Origin: Agapanthus africanus
Lineage: Eukaryota > Streptophyta > Magnoliopsida > Asparagales > Amaryllidaceae
Assembly (NCBI GenBank): GCA_030015575.1
Contig: CM057344.1
Location: 185,087,044-185,151,043 of the forward strand
DNA: 64,000 nt
Reading direction: 5' to 3'
Positions 47,678 through 56,841 of this stretch are shown here, piece by piece (position 1 is the stretch's first letter; each line of letters starts with the position of its first letter). A program made the position numbers and the translations under genes. A model generated the notes under the pieces. That model had not been told where the DNA came from, did not search any database, and saw only the letters and a program-made list of their open reading frames with translations.

Positions 47678-47689
47678 GTTGATTGGTCG

Positions 47690-47977
47690 CTGCAATTAGG
47701 AGAGAGAAAATAAACACTTTAGCATGATGCTCTTGCAAGTTTAGAGTAGTTTTTAGTTTGCCTAAACAGGATGACTCCCACTGTCTCTCGAATCCCTCCT
47801 CAAACCATAAAGGAAGAATTAGTCGGGATCAATCTCACCGTACAATTCTTGCTTAACCGTTCAGCCAGGCCAGTGTCGGTACTTCGAGGGAGGTTTTCCA
47901 ACGCATTCGCGAAGTTCCTTAATTAAGTAATCTCTTTTCCCTGGGGGCGTAGCCCCGCTAACACCTTTCTAGACACA
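47690..47977 (-). mobile_element. Copia-3 leader, gag-proximal part
   Basis: Homologous to 19870-20170 of copia-2 and 25250-25540 of copia-1 (GGATGACTCCCACTG, GCCAGGCCAGTG, GGGCGTAGCCCCG in plus orientation). On the minus strand it ends in CTCTCTCCTAATTGCAG, a good 3' splice-site consensus. It is cut at 47977 by the Athila-like element. Confidence 0.85.
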
Positions 47978-49390
47978 TGTTCACATCATAATATTGCATT
48001 TTATATTCCCCAATTCTTATTCGTTTTATAAATAAACAGGTGCTTTTGACGCATGTCTGCTGCATATTACAGGATACAGGTCCTTGGAGCAAATACAGTA
48101 AAAAAGACAAAAGATGATACAAAAGAGTGACTTTTGACCAACAAGTAGAAGGGTCCTACTCAAGCCTAGACGAAGAACAATTCACATGGCAATGCATGGT
48201 CCGAAATGTCAAAAGACCACTACAAGTTTCACTGGAAAATCTGGAAGAGAATCAGAAGCCCAATTGAGAAAAGTACTGAAGAATAAAGAAGCCCAAATAA
48301 CCAGTATGCAGCCCAGGAAATTTGGTGAGCTAAACTCACCAAAGGGCCGCGGAACCGCGACCCAAGGCTTACCCATGCCGCGGTTCCATGGCCATTTAAT
48401 GCCCGTGTCGGTGCAAATTTTGGGTGTCGGTGCGTCGGTGCGAAGGTTAGGATTTTTCGTGGGCATACCTGTAATCGCACATGTGCGAATCCCGTAACCC
48501 TAAATTTCCCTGTTTCCTTATAAAAGTGTAATCAAAATATTGTAACCCTATGCCTCTTTTCAAGTAATAAAAATTCAGAATCTTTGGAAGATTGAAGAGC
48601 ATCATTTTCCTGTAAGTTCATTTCATTTTCTGCCCTAGTTTACAATTCATTCTTTGCCCTAGCTTTATAATTAAATGCTTGCCTTAGATTAATTAATCTT
48701 TTTCCCTAGTTTAATCTTGTGTAGAACCTTTTAATCTGCAGTAGATAATTAATCCTTTAGATCTAAAAAAATACACATAATAAAAATGCTATCTTTAAAA
48801 GATCCCCTAATGAGCGAGTAATTTCCTCGCTTGTTAGGGTTAAGAATAAGGGAGGGGTTGAGAGATGAATATCTCTCATCTCTTTCAAGCCCAATAACTT
48901 GTAACAAATAGAACTTCATGCACGCATGCATGATCCTCTCCCTACGGCACCCTACCAACGAGGTAATGGTGAAACCGTAGTATAAACGACCGGACATGCA
49001 TGACGTCCATGAAGGTTATAGCAATTAGTAGGAAAGGACGGACAAAGATCTAGAGGAAGAAACTTCGTTTCTTCCCAATCATCCTAATCCCCTTTACTAA
49101 TAATTGTTATAACTTCTAAAAGGATTTAATCGAGGGCATTGAAAGATGTGTTAATATCAATCTTATCAAACCCTACTTTAAACCTAACCCTGGCAAGTTC
49201 CTTAACCATCGTACAACTTAGTTTTAGAATCAATCAACAAAACCAAACAACCATTGGAATCAACTCGTAAGAACACGTAGAAAATTACACATGCCTGTGG
49301 ATCGACCCGTACTCACCGGCTAGCTTCATGTGACGCCGTTTCTGAATACGGTAAAATATTTTTGGTGATCGTAAAACCAACACTTAATCA
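47978..49390 (+). repeat. 5' LTR of the Athila-like element
   Basis: Starts TGTTCACATC and ends ACACTTAATCA. It has a TATA box (48519-48526), a polyadenylation-like AATAAA (48566-48571) and a GC-rich inverted repeat at 48345-48393 that has lost several pairs compared with the 3' LTR. The 103-codon frame (48186-48497) is open in both LTRs but has no recognisable similarity and is probably chance. Confidence 0.93.
48519..48526 (+). promoter_or_regulatory. TATA box in the Athila-like LTR
   Basis: TATAAAAG in the context CCTTATAAAAGTGTAATC, identical in the 3' LTR (55965-55972). An AATAAA lies about 47 bases downstream, the spacing expected for a short R region. This is the likely core promoter. 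Confidence 0.6.
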
Positions 49391-49392
49391 AA

Positions 49393-49410
49393 TGGCGCCA
49401 TTGCCGGGGA
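49393..49410 (+). other. Primer binding site (tRNA-Asp type)
   Basis: TGGCGCCATTGCCGGGGA, one mismatch to the tRNA-Asp primer site used by Athila elements, two bases after the LTR. Confidence 0.88.
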
Positions 49411-50514
49411 TGGCGTAAAATTTCTTTTGTGTGATTTTGGGTTGATATAAATTTTAAAAATTATAAAAATCTGAAAATATAAAAAAGTACAAATTTTTTT
49501 ATCAATTTTTATCTGTTTGAAGGGTTTTATTGTTTGAATCTTGCAGGAACAGCGAAGAATCGCGAATCTGGAAATTTACAGAAGGCTAAACAGAAAAGTG
49601 CACATCAGAACAGAGGGGAAAGTTCACAACAGAGCAATACAATTTTTTTCAGTAGCTGATCCCATCACCAGACCGCGAAACCGCGGCCATTTGGCGCATA
49701 GAACCGCGGAACCGCGGCGGTTTAACCTCCTCTCTGCGTGAAAATTGCATGGTTTGATCCCTCATTCTCCCCTCTGTAACCTACAATATATTCACTATCA
49801 AAACTTTCTGCAGGATTTCTTTGCGCTAAAAATCTTCTCTCCCCTTCTAAATAACAGATTTTCTGCAGGTTTCTTTGCGCCGCGCTAAAAAATTGATTGC
49901 AAGTGAATTTAATGTTTTGCATAATTTAATCGGACATTAAGGGGCTAATTGACCAAACTCAGATTGGGTGGGGATTTCATCACCCTTCCCAGGACCCCAG
50001 AAAGCACTTAAAGCATTTGCATTGACCAAATTAATTAAAAAAAAAACTAGACTCAGCCCTAAGGACATCGAGCTCAATAGGAAAAGGACTAGTATAGGCA
50101 TCGACCGTTTATCCTAACCTGACTTTGCGGTGTCTAGGCAAGTGTATCTAGGCTAGTGGTTATTAATTAGGCCCACTACGGTGGTTCCTTCCCACTTACC
50201 TGGCACTTACCTGGCCGCAATTGGCGGTTTGAGGTCCTATTTCTAGCCGTAGTTAGGAGCTGTCTAGCAGACCTAGGTGACCCTAGATCTAGGCCTGATT
50301 GTGCATGTGTGGTTGATAGCAATTGTGTCACGAGTCTCTTTTCAAAAATCTCTTTGCAAACATTCTCACATAAAAGAAAAAATCTTTTCAAAACTTGCAA
50401 CTTGTCGCTAAAGGAAACTTGCACCTCACTTACACCACTTCCTTTGATTGACGTTATCTTACCTCCACATTCTGTCTTTTATTTTTTTTTCTGACTACAC
50501 TACCCCTTTAGTGT
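49411..50514 (+). mobile_element. Leader of the Athila-like element
   Basis: No gene is seen. It holds a cluster of CCGCGG-type sequence at 49671-49720, about 260-310 nt after the primer site, and the CTTTGCG.CGCTAAAAA stretch twice (49820-49850 and 49870-49900). An (A/T)-rich stretch with TTAATTAA follows near 50030. Confidence 0.7.
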
Positions 50515-52449
50515 ATGTCATTTTGGACTAGGGACCCTAGCGCCCGATTAGTCCGTGTTTCGTTGGTACCGACCGACGAACCCTTCGACACCGAAGTCGA
50601 CATTCCGTCCACTTTCTTACCTCCACCTTCAAATTCTTCCTCCGAAGGCATGTCGGGATTCAACCCCAACAATACCTTACCGACGGGAATGATTCCACCT
50701 CCGTTAGGTGCAAATAACCCAAATCAACCGCCTGTTGAAGCGCCCGCACGAGTTGCGCTCCAGGATCTCTTCTATCCCGTCCGCACTTCTTTACCTACTT
50801 GTCTTGCACCCCCACCGGCAAATGGGGACAATTTTGAAATAAAACCTCATTTCATCAATATGCTGCCAAAATTTCATGGTTTGGAATCTGAAGATACTTA
50901 TATCTTTATCAATAAATTCCAAAATGTGTGCGCTATGATGAAAACAACCCAATTAAGTGATGACGCTATAAGGCTAAGGGTCATTCCTTTTACCTTATGT
51001 GGCCTAGCCGAGAAGTGGCTATACAGCACCGCATCACATTCCATTAGAAATTGGGACGAGTTTGTGAAAGCTTTTCTTAAAAAGTTCTATCCTCATCACA
51101 AAACTGCTAGAATCCCTAACGAGATTATACAATTTTCACAGCTTCCTTCCGAACCATTTTGGAAGTGCTTCGAGAGATTTAAAGACCTACTCATTCAATG
51201 CCCTCATCATGGTATCGAAAATTGGCAACTTTGCCAAACATTATACGAGAGATTGAACTCGGCAACGAAGCAGTTGCTAGAAACCATATGTCAAGGTCAT
51301 TTTCTCTCCAAGTCTAGTGACGAAGCATGGCAGTTTCTAGAGGATCTTAGTGAGCAAACAATTCAGTGGGAGAGTACCAAGACCACATCATCTTCTTCCA
51401 GTGGTCAATCTAGGGCAGGCATACATCAAGTAGAGATGTCGATTGCTATGAAGGCCGAGATGGCCGCTCTTACGAAAAAGCTAGAAGCGATTGAGACCAA
51501 AATCTCATCGCCTTCTCCTGCCCCTGTTATGCCTCCACGAACTATTTGTGCTTGTTGTACGGATCCATCACACCTAACCGAAGAGTGTCCTTATAATGCA
51601 TCTACTCAAGGACAGGATCAAGTCAATGCTGCATTTCAGCAACGACAAAGAAACGATCCGTACTCTTCGACATACAATCCGGGGTGGAGGAGTCACCCAA
51701 ATTTCGCTTGGAACCAAAATCAACAATTCCAAGGAAATAACAATTTTCAAAGACCTCCTCCTCCACAACAACAACAAGCACCTTCACAAACTCAATTTCA
51801 ACAGCAACCTTTTCAACAGCAACCTTACCCTAATCAGGTGAACAATTTTGTGCCTAACACCGCTTATCCGCCAAACACTTATGTTCAACCTAATAATGAC
51901 AAGGTTAGCTCGCTCGAAAGAAGTCTAGATGCATTCCTTAAGCAATCTACACAGTCTACAGCAAGACTAGAGACTTCTATTCAATCTTTGGTGCAAAACA
52001 GTGCCTCACACGATCAAAGCATCAAATCTATTGAGGCACAAATTGCACAACTCAATGCAGCTTTGAGCGAGCGCGAAAAAGGAAAACTCCCGTCTCAACC
52101 ACTGCCCAACCCCGGTCACGCACATGCTGCATATCAACAGCAGAATCATAACGTAAACGCTGTGACCATGTTGAGATCGGGGAAAATGTTGCAAAACAAT
52201 GTGGGCATTCACAATGACACCCCTGCCGGTGGTTCTTCTTCACCTTCTTCTTCTTCGTTAGAGCCTGTTCTCCATCATTCACAAGGCTCTACTCCTTCTA
52301 GCTCAAACGGACCCACTTCTCACAACACGAACACATCTACACGGGGTTCCGTTCCAACTCAACAATCTGATCCTAAAAAATTGGACTCAATAACATTTCA
52401 AAATGCTCCTTTTCCAAACCGGTTGAGATCCAATAAACCAACTCCATAA
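50515..52449 (+). CDS. gag: Athila-like gag
   Basis: A 644-codon gag that would form the particle shell and bind element RNA. Residues about 110-290 are the Retrotrans_gag domain (MLPKFHGLESEDTYIFINKF, LRVIPFTLCGLAEKWLYS, AFLKKFYPHHKTARIPNEI, FKDLLIQCPHHGIENWQLCQ). Residues 346-359 are a CX2CX4HX4C zinc knuckle (CACCTDPSHLTEEC). A Gln/Asn/Pro-rich stretch (about 370-460) includes YNPGWRSHPNFAWN, a motif usual in Athila and Tat gag. Residues about 463-520 look like a coiled coil. NAVTMLRSGK (about 548-557) is another Athila-type signature. The frame ends in one TAA (52447-52449) and continues directly in frame as the protease frame, so gag and protease were probably one polyprotein. I take the listed ATG because no gag homology is seen upstream. 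Confidence 0.9.
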   Translation: MSFWTRDPSARLVRVSLVPTDEPFDTEVDIPSTFLPPPSNSSSEGMSGFNPNNTLPTGMIPPPLGANNPNQPPVEAPARVALQDLFYPVRTSLPTCLAPPPANGDNFEIKPHFINMLPKFHGLESEDTYIFINKFQNVCAMMKTTQLSDDAIRLRVIPFTLCGLAEKWLYSTASHSIRNWDEFVKAFLKKFYPHHKTARIPNEIIQFSQLPSEPFWKCFERFKDLLIQCPHHGIENWQLCQTLYERLNSATKQLLETICQGHFLSKSSDEAWQFLEDLSEQTIQWESTKTTSSSSSGQSRAGIHQVEMSIAMKAEMAALTKKLEAIETKISSPSPAPVMPPRTICACCTDPSHLTEECPYNASTQGQDQVNAAFQQRQRNDPYSSTYNPGWRSHPNFAWNQNQQFQGNNNFQRPPPPQQQQAPSQTQFQQQPFQQQPYPNQVNNFVPNTAYPPNTYVQPNNDKVSSLERSLDAFLKQSTQSTARLETSIQSLVQNSASHDQSIKSIEAQIAQLNAALSEREKGKLPSQPLPNPGHAHAAYQQQNHNVNAVTMLRSGKMLQNNVGIHNDTPAGGSSSPSSSSLEPVLHHSQGSTPSSSNGPTSHNTNTSTRGSVPTQQSDPKKLDSITFQNAPFPNRLRSNKPTP

Positions 52450-53931
52450 ATGGAAAAGATTGTCGAGTTGTTCAAACAGGTGAGCATAAATATCCCTCTT
52501 TTGGATGCAATCCAACAAGTTCCTTCATATGCAAAAATCTTAAAGGACTTATGCACCAAAAAGAGGAAGTCACAAGTACCAAAGAAAGTTTTCGTCGCTA
52601 GTGCTGTTAGTGATGCTCTTGTCAATTCTTTACCCCCAAAGCAAAAGGACCCCGGTTGTCCTACTATTTCGATAACAATTAGGGACAAGAACATCAATAG
52701 AGCACTATTAGATCTTAGTGCTAATGTCAATTTGCTAGCTTATTCCGTGTACGAACAATTAGGGGTAGGAGAGTTGAAACCCACTCACTGTACTCTCCAA
52801 ATGGCCGATCGATCAATCGCCCATCCAAGGGGTGAGCTAGAGGATGTGTTGATCAAAGTTGGGGAGTTCATATTCCCCGTTGATTTTATTGTTATGGACA
52901 CACAACCTGTTGCCAACTCACGGAACCAAATTCCGGTGATCCTCGGTCGACCATTTTTGGCCACTTCCAATGCCGTAATAAACTGTCGCAATGGCTCCAT
53001 GACTCTATCCTTCGGGAAGACGTCTAGTGAGTTAAATATTTACAAGTTAGGAAGTCTGCCCCCCATGCCTAATGCTAGTACACGAGAAATTTGCTCTATT
53101 CACGAAATCACGCAGGAGGACTGCGAGTTTGAAAGTTTCTTGTTTGATGAGAACAGTTTTGACGCCACTAGTGCGTCCCTCCTTGAGCCTACCACAGTTG
53201 ACACAACCGATATTGATTATGAATGTTTCCCTTTTTCGGATGATGACGACTCACAGCTCGAATATGAGTCGTTTGAATTTTTGGATGAGTTAGTTGAACC
53301 ATCCAAATCGGTTATTTGCGGTGATTTCGAACATGTGTTGGAGTCCTTTGAGTTTGAGGTAGATTCCCCAATGATTCTTTTGCCTCCGAAACTCGAACTC
53401 ATGTCCTTGCCGTCTCACCTTAAATATGCTTACATAGGTGAGAATGAGACCTTTCCCATTATATTATCAGCCTCTCTAGCCTTCGAGCAAGAAAACACTA
53501 TTTTAAAGGTCTTACAAGATAGGCGGCAAGTTTTCGGTTGGACTATGGCGGACATCGAGGAGATTAGTTCCCTCATAATTGAATATCATATGCAAATGAT
53601 GGATGATGCCAAGTCAATAAAGGACCCACAGAAACATTTTGGAGGTATTATGGTGAGTCAACCTCCTCCTTTAGAAGTTGAACCACCCCCATTTCTTTTA
53701 ATAAGCTATGAGAATGCCAATATTCCACTGACTGCTGATCATTTCCATTCTCGTTTTGATTCATCACCACATCATATCTATTCACTTCCACACTGTCCCT
53801 ACCATCACTCCTATCTTCCCCAATTATTTTTGGATCGGTACAACATGTTCTTCCACCAACCGACACTCTTTACAGATAAATTTTTCGACTGGTTGGTGTT
53901 GATGTTTGGTCTGTGCAAAGTCTGGCAGTAA
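52450..53931 (+). CDS. pro: Athila-like protease with a truncated pol (RT scar)
   Basis: A 493-codon frame starting right after the gag stop, in the same frame. Residues 1-50 hold VELFKQVSINIPLLDAIQQV and KILKDLCTKKRK, the Athila linker. Residues about 68-190 are a retropepsin-like protease: ALLDLSANVNLLAYSVYEQL around the catalytic Asp88, and ILGRPFLAT. The usual Asp-Leu-Gly is Asp-Leu-Ser here, so activity is doubtful. An acidic linker follows (about 240-300), then the segment just before RT (LPSHLKYAYIGENETFP, GWTMADIEEI at 363-372). RT proper is missing: after MMDDAKSIKDPQK comes a Pro/His/Tyr-rich stretch and a short scar, FFDWLVLMFGLCK (478-490), resembling the RT motif WLVMPFGLCNAP. 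No catalytic YVDD-type motif, RNase H or integrase follows. Confidence 0.85.
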   Translation: MEKIVELFKQVSINIPLLDAIQQVPSYAKILKDLCTKKRKSQVPKKVFVASAVSDALVNSLPPKQKDPGCPTISITIRDKNINRALLDLSANVNLLAYSVYEQLGVGELKPTHCTLQMADRSIAHPRGELEDVLIKVGEFIFPVDFIVMDTQPVANSRNQIPVILGRPFLATSNAVINCRNGSMTLSFGKTSSELNIYKLGSLPPMPNASTREICSIHEITQEDCEFESFLFDENSFDATSASLLEPTTVDTTDIDYECFPFSDDDDSQLEYESFEFLDELVEPSKSVICGDFEHVLESFEFEVDSPMILLPPKLELMSLPSHLKYAYIGENETFPIILSASLAFEQENTILKVLQDRRQVFGWTMADIEEISSLIIEYHMQMMDDAKSIKDPQKHFGGIMVSQPPPLEVEPPPFLLISYENANIPLTADHFHSRFDSSPHHIYSLPHCPYHHSYLPQLFLDRYNMFFHQPTLFTDKFFDWLVLMFGLCKVWQ

Positions 53932-55423
53932 TGTCTAACATTGTTTCACTGAAGTTTGGGGGGGCCTTTCTGTATATATTTTTGTTTTTCTCTTAACAAT
54001 TAAATAAAAGAAAAATTATAAATAAATAATCAGGAGAGTGCCGACATTTTGACCCTCTTGGTGTAGCATGACAGTGAGGACACTGTCAAGTTCAAGTTTG
54101 GGGGTATGCTCGGTAAGTCTTCTTCCTTCGCATTCATGTATATATTTTTCCATTTGCATACTTATTTAAAAACTCATAAAAATTGAAAATTTTCAAAAAT
54201 TATAAAAATTAATGTATTCAATTTTGGCCTAATTGACTTGAGTTTGATGAATGGGTTAACTGGCTAGGAACAACTAGATCTTAGACTTAGTAAATTAAAG
54301 ACCCTAAAAATAACCTTCCTTAAAGTTTAACGGCAGAGAGTATATGATTTTGTAGTTTATTTAGAAATAGGCAAATTTTGAGTTCAGTTCTTAGGCTAAG
54401 TTGAAACAAAGAAAGAGTATTGATACTTTTATTAGAGTATAAGTTTGAAAAATAGTTCCTAGCTTAAGTCTAGATTCTGAAAATGTATACCCTACAATTT
54501 GCACAATCACGCACCCTGAAACTTGGAATAGTAGAAGAGACCTTGAAATGCTCTTGTCTAAAGTCCTTAGTACAATGAAAATAAAAAAATAAAAAATAAA
54601 AATAAAAAGTGAATAAAGAGAAAAAAATGAACACTGGTTTTTATGATTACTTAAGGCTGCATTAATAGAAAAATATTTAGCGAGGGTGCTTCATCACCTA
54701 GTGCCTTAGACCAACTGGTTTGGGAGTCACTGCTAAAAGCCTTGGGTGTTGCAAGACTAGGAATTACGCTTAAATGTGCAAACACATTTTGTAATCGGTC
54801 GTTGGTACCTCAAGAAGTATTAACGGTCGCATGAAGGATGTGTAAGCAAAATTCAATTAAAAATTCACCAACTAATTAGTACTTTGGACAACGGACAAAG
54901 GTATGATTGCTTGATTTGAATTTCCAAGTGTAGGGGTGATTTATACACACACGTAGGGGTATGTGATTGGGATTTAGATGAGAGAGAGGAATGAAGGATA
55001 GAACTTGTATCTTTAATAAAGTTGATAGAAATTCCTAAGTGGAGATGGAACCCTAGAAAGAAAACTTAAAAGATACCGAAAGCTAGGTAAGTCTATATAA
55101 CATATATAATTTTAAGTTAAATGATGAGAAAGTGTGAAGAATATGGGTGGATAGTTTACAAGTCAACGATAATAGAATTCCTTGTTAGAAAACATAATTG
55201 GAGAATTAAAGTTAATGAGCCAAATTGATTGGATTTTGTGGGTAGTATCCGCTGAAAACCCTCAGGAGACAACACTCCTCCTAGTAGGGACACCTAGAGG
55301 TTTAACGGCTTGTTGCACGTGCTCAGTGCAATCGCGTTTCCCTGCGAAAGTGCGGTTAGGTTTTATCGAGAATAAAATAATAAGTTTGCACGAGGACGAG
55401 CAAAATATAAGTTTGGGGGTATT
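53932..55423 (+). mobile_element. 3' untranslated region of the Athila-like element
   Basis: About 1.5 kb without a believable gene. It has GTTTGGGGGGG near 53955, a perfect hairpin GACAGTG-AGGA-CACTGTC (54070-54087) followed by AAGTTTGGGGGTATGCTCGG, and the terminal AAGTTTGGGGGTATT tract just before the LTR, which probably serves as the purine tract. A short A-rich run lies at 54576-54640. Much of it aligns with 6424-7878 in reverse. Confidence 0.75.
54070..54087 (+). other. Perfect 7 bp hairpin before an internal G-rich tract
   Basis: GACAGTG, loop AGGA, CACTGTC. The stem is conserved in the diverged Athila-like element at 7703-7720, with loop AGGG. Confidence 0.8.
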
Positions 55424-56836
55424 TGTTCACATCATAATATTGCATTTTATATTCCCTAATTCTTATTCGCTTTATAAATAAACAGGTGCTTTTGACGCAT
55501 GTCTGCTGCATATTACAGGATACAGGTCCTTGGAGCAAATACAGTAAAAAAGACAAAAGATGATACAAAAGAGTGACTTTTGACCAACAAGTAGAAGGGT
55601 CCTACTCAAGCCTAGACGAAGAACAATTCACATGGCAATGCATGGTCCGAAATGTCAAAAGACCACTACAAGTTTCACTGGAAAATCTGGAAGAGAATCA
55701 GAAGCCCAATTGAGAAAATTACTGAAGAATAAAGAAGCCCAAATAACCAGTATGCAGCCCAGGAAATTTGGTGAGCTGAACTCACCAAAGGGCCGCGGAA
55801 CCGCGGCCCAAGGCCTACCCATGCCGCGGTTCCGCGGCCATTTAATGCCCGTGTCGGTGCAAATTTTGGGTGTCGGTGCGTCGGTGCGAAGGTTGGGATT
55901 TTTCGTGGGCATACCTGTAATCGCACATGTGCGAATCCCGTAACCCTAAATTTCCCTGTTTCCTTATAAAAGTGTAATCAAAATATTGTAACCCTATGCT
56001 TCTTTTCAATTAATAAAAATTCAGAATCTTTGGAAGATTGAAAAGCATCATTTTCCTGTAAGTTCATTTCATTTTCTGCCCTAGTTTACAATTCATTCTT
56101 TGCCCTAGCTTTAGAATTAAATGCTTTCCTTAGATTAATTAATCTTTTGCCCTAGTTTAATATTGTGTAGAACCTTTTAATCTGAAGTAGATAATTAATC
56201 CTTTAGATCTAAAAAAATACACATAATAAAAATGCTATCTTTAAAAGATCCCCTAATGAGCGAGTAATTTCCTCGCTTGTTAGGGTTAGCAATAAGGGCG
56301 GGGTTGAGAGATGAATATCTCTCATCTCTTTCAAGCCCAATAACTTGTAACAAATAGAACTTCATGCACGCATGCATGATCCGCTCCCTACGGCACCCTA
56401 CCCACGAGGTAACGGTGAAACCGTAGTATAAACGACCGGACATGCATGACATCCATGAAGGTTATAGCAATTAGTAGGAAAGGACGGACAAGGATCTGGA
56501 GGAAGAAACTTCGTTTCTTCCCAATCATCCTAATCCCCTTTACTAATAATTGTTATAACTTCTAAAAGGATTTAATCGAGGGCATTGAAAGAGGTGTTAA
56601 TATCAATCTTATCAAACCCTACTTTAGACCTAACCCTAGCAAGTTCCTTAACCATCGTACAACTTAGTTTTAGAATCAATCAACAAAACCAAACAACCAT
56701 TGGAATCAACTCGTAAGAACACGTAGAAAATTACACATCCCTGTGGATCGACCCGTACTCACTGGCTAGCTTCATGCGACGCCGTTTCTGATTACGGTAA
56801 AATATTTTTGGTGATCGTAAAACCAACACTTAATCA
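55424..56836 (+). repeat. 3' LTR of the Athila-like element
   Basis: 1413 bp, the same length as the 5' LTR. TATA box at 55965-55972. It keeps a perfect 17 bp inverted repeat, GGCCGCGGAACCGCGGC (55791-55807) and its reverse complement (55823-55839). Confidence 0.93.
55791..55839 (+). other. GC-rich perfect inverted repeat in the Athila-like LTR
   Basis: Two 17-base arms, each containing CCGCGG twice around AA or TT, separated by 15 bases. The 5' LTR copy (48345-48393) has lost four or five of these bases (CGCGACCC, TTCCATGG). It lies upstream of the TATA box by about 130 bases, so it would be in U3. Confidence 0.8.
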
Positions 56837-56841
56837 ACACC

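Larger units (their letters stand above)
47973..56841 (+). mobile_element. Athila-like gypsy element, non-autonomous, with both LTRs
   Basis: Spans 47978-56836 (8859 bp). LTRs are 1413 bp each; I counted roughly 35 differences between them (about 2.5%). Flanking bases ACACA (47973-47977) and ACACC (56837-56841) are a 5 bp target duplication with one change; the uninterrupted copia leader at 19880-19890 (in reverse ACACCTACTTG) supports ACACC. The internal region has a primer site, leader, gag and protease, then only a reverse-transcriptase scar. RNase H and integrase are absent. It therefore needs enzymes from a related complete element. Confidence 0.92.

Noticed and set aside
48186..48497. 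103-codon plus-strand frame, open in both Athila-like LTRs (also 55632-55943)
   Set aside because: It has no recognisable similarity. It is shared only because the two LTRs are near-identical, and it lies upstream of the likely TATA box.
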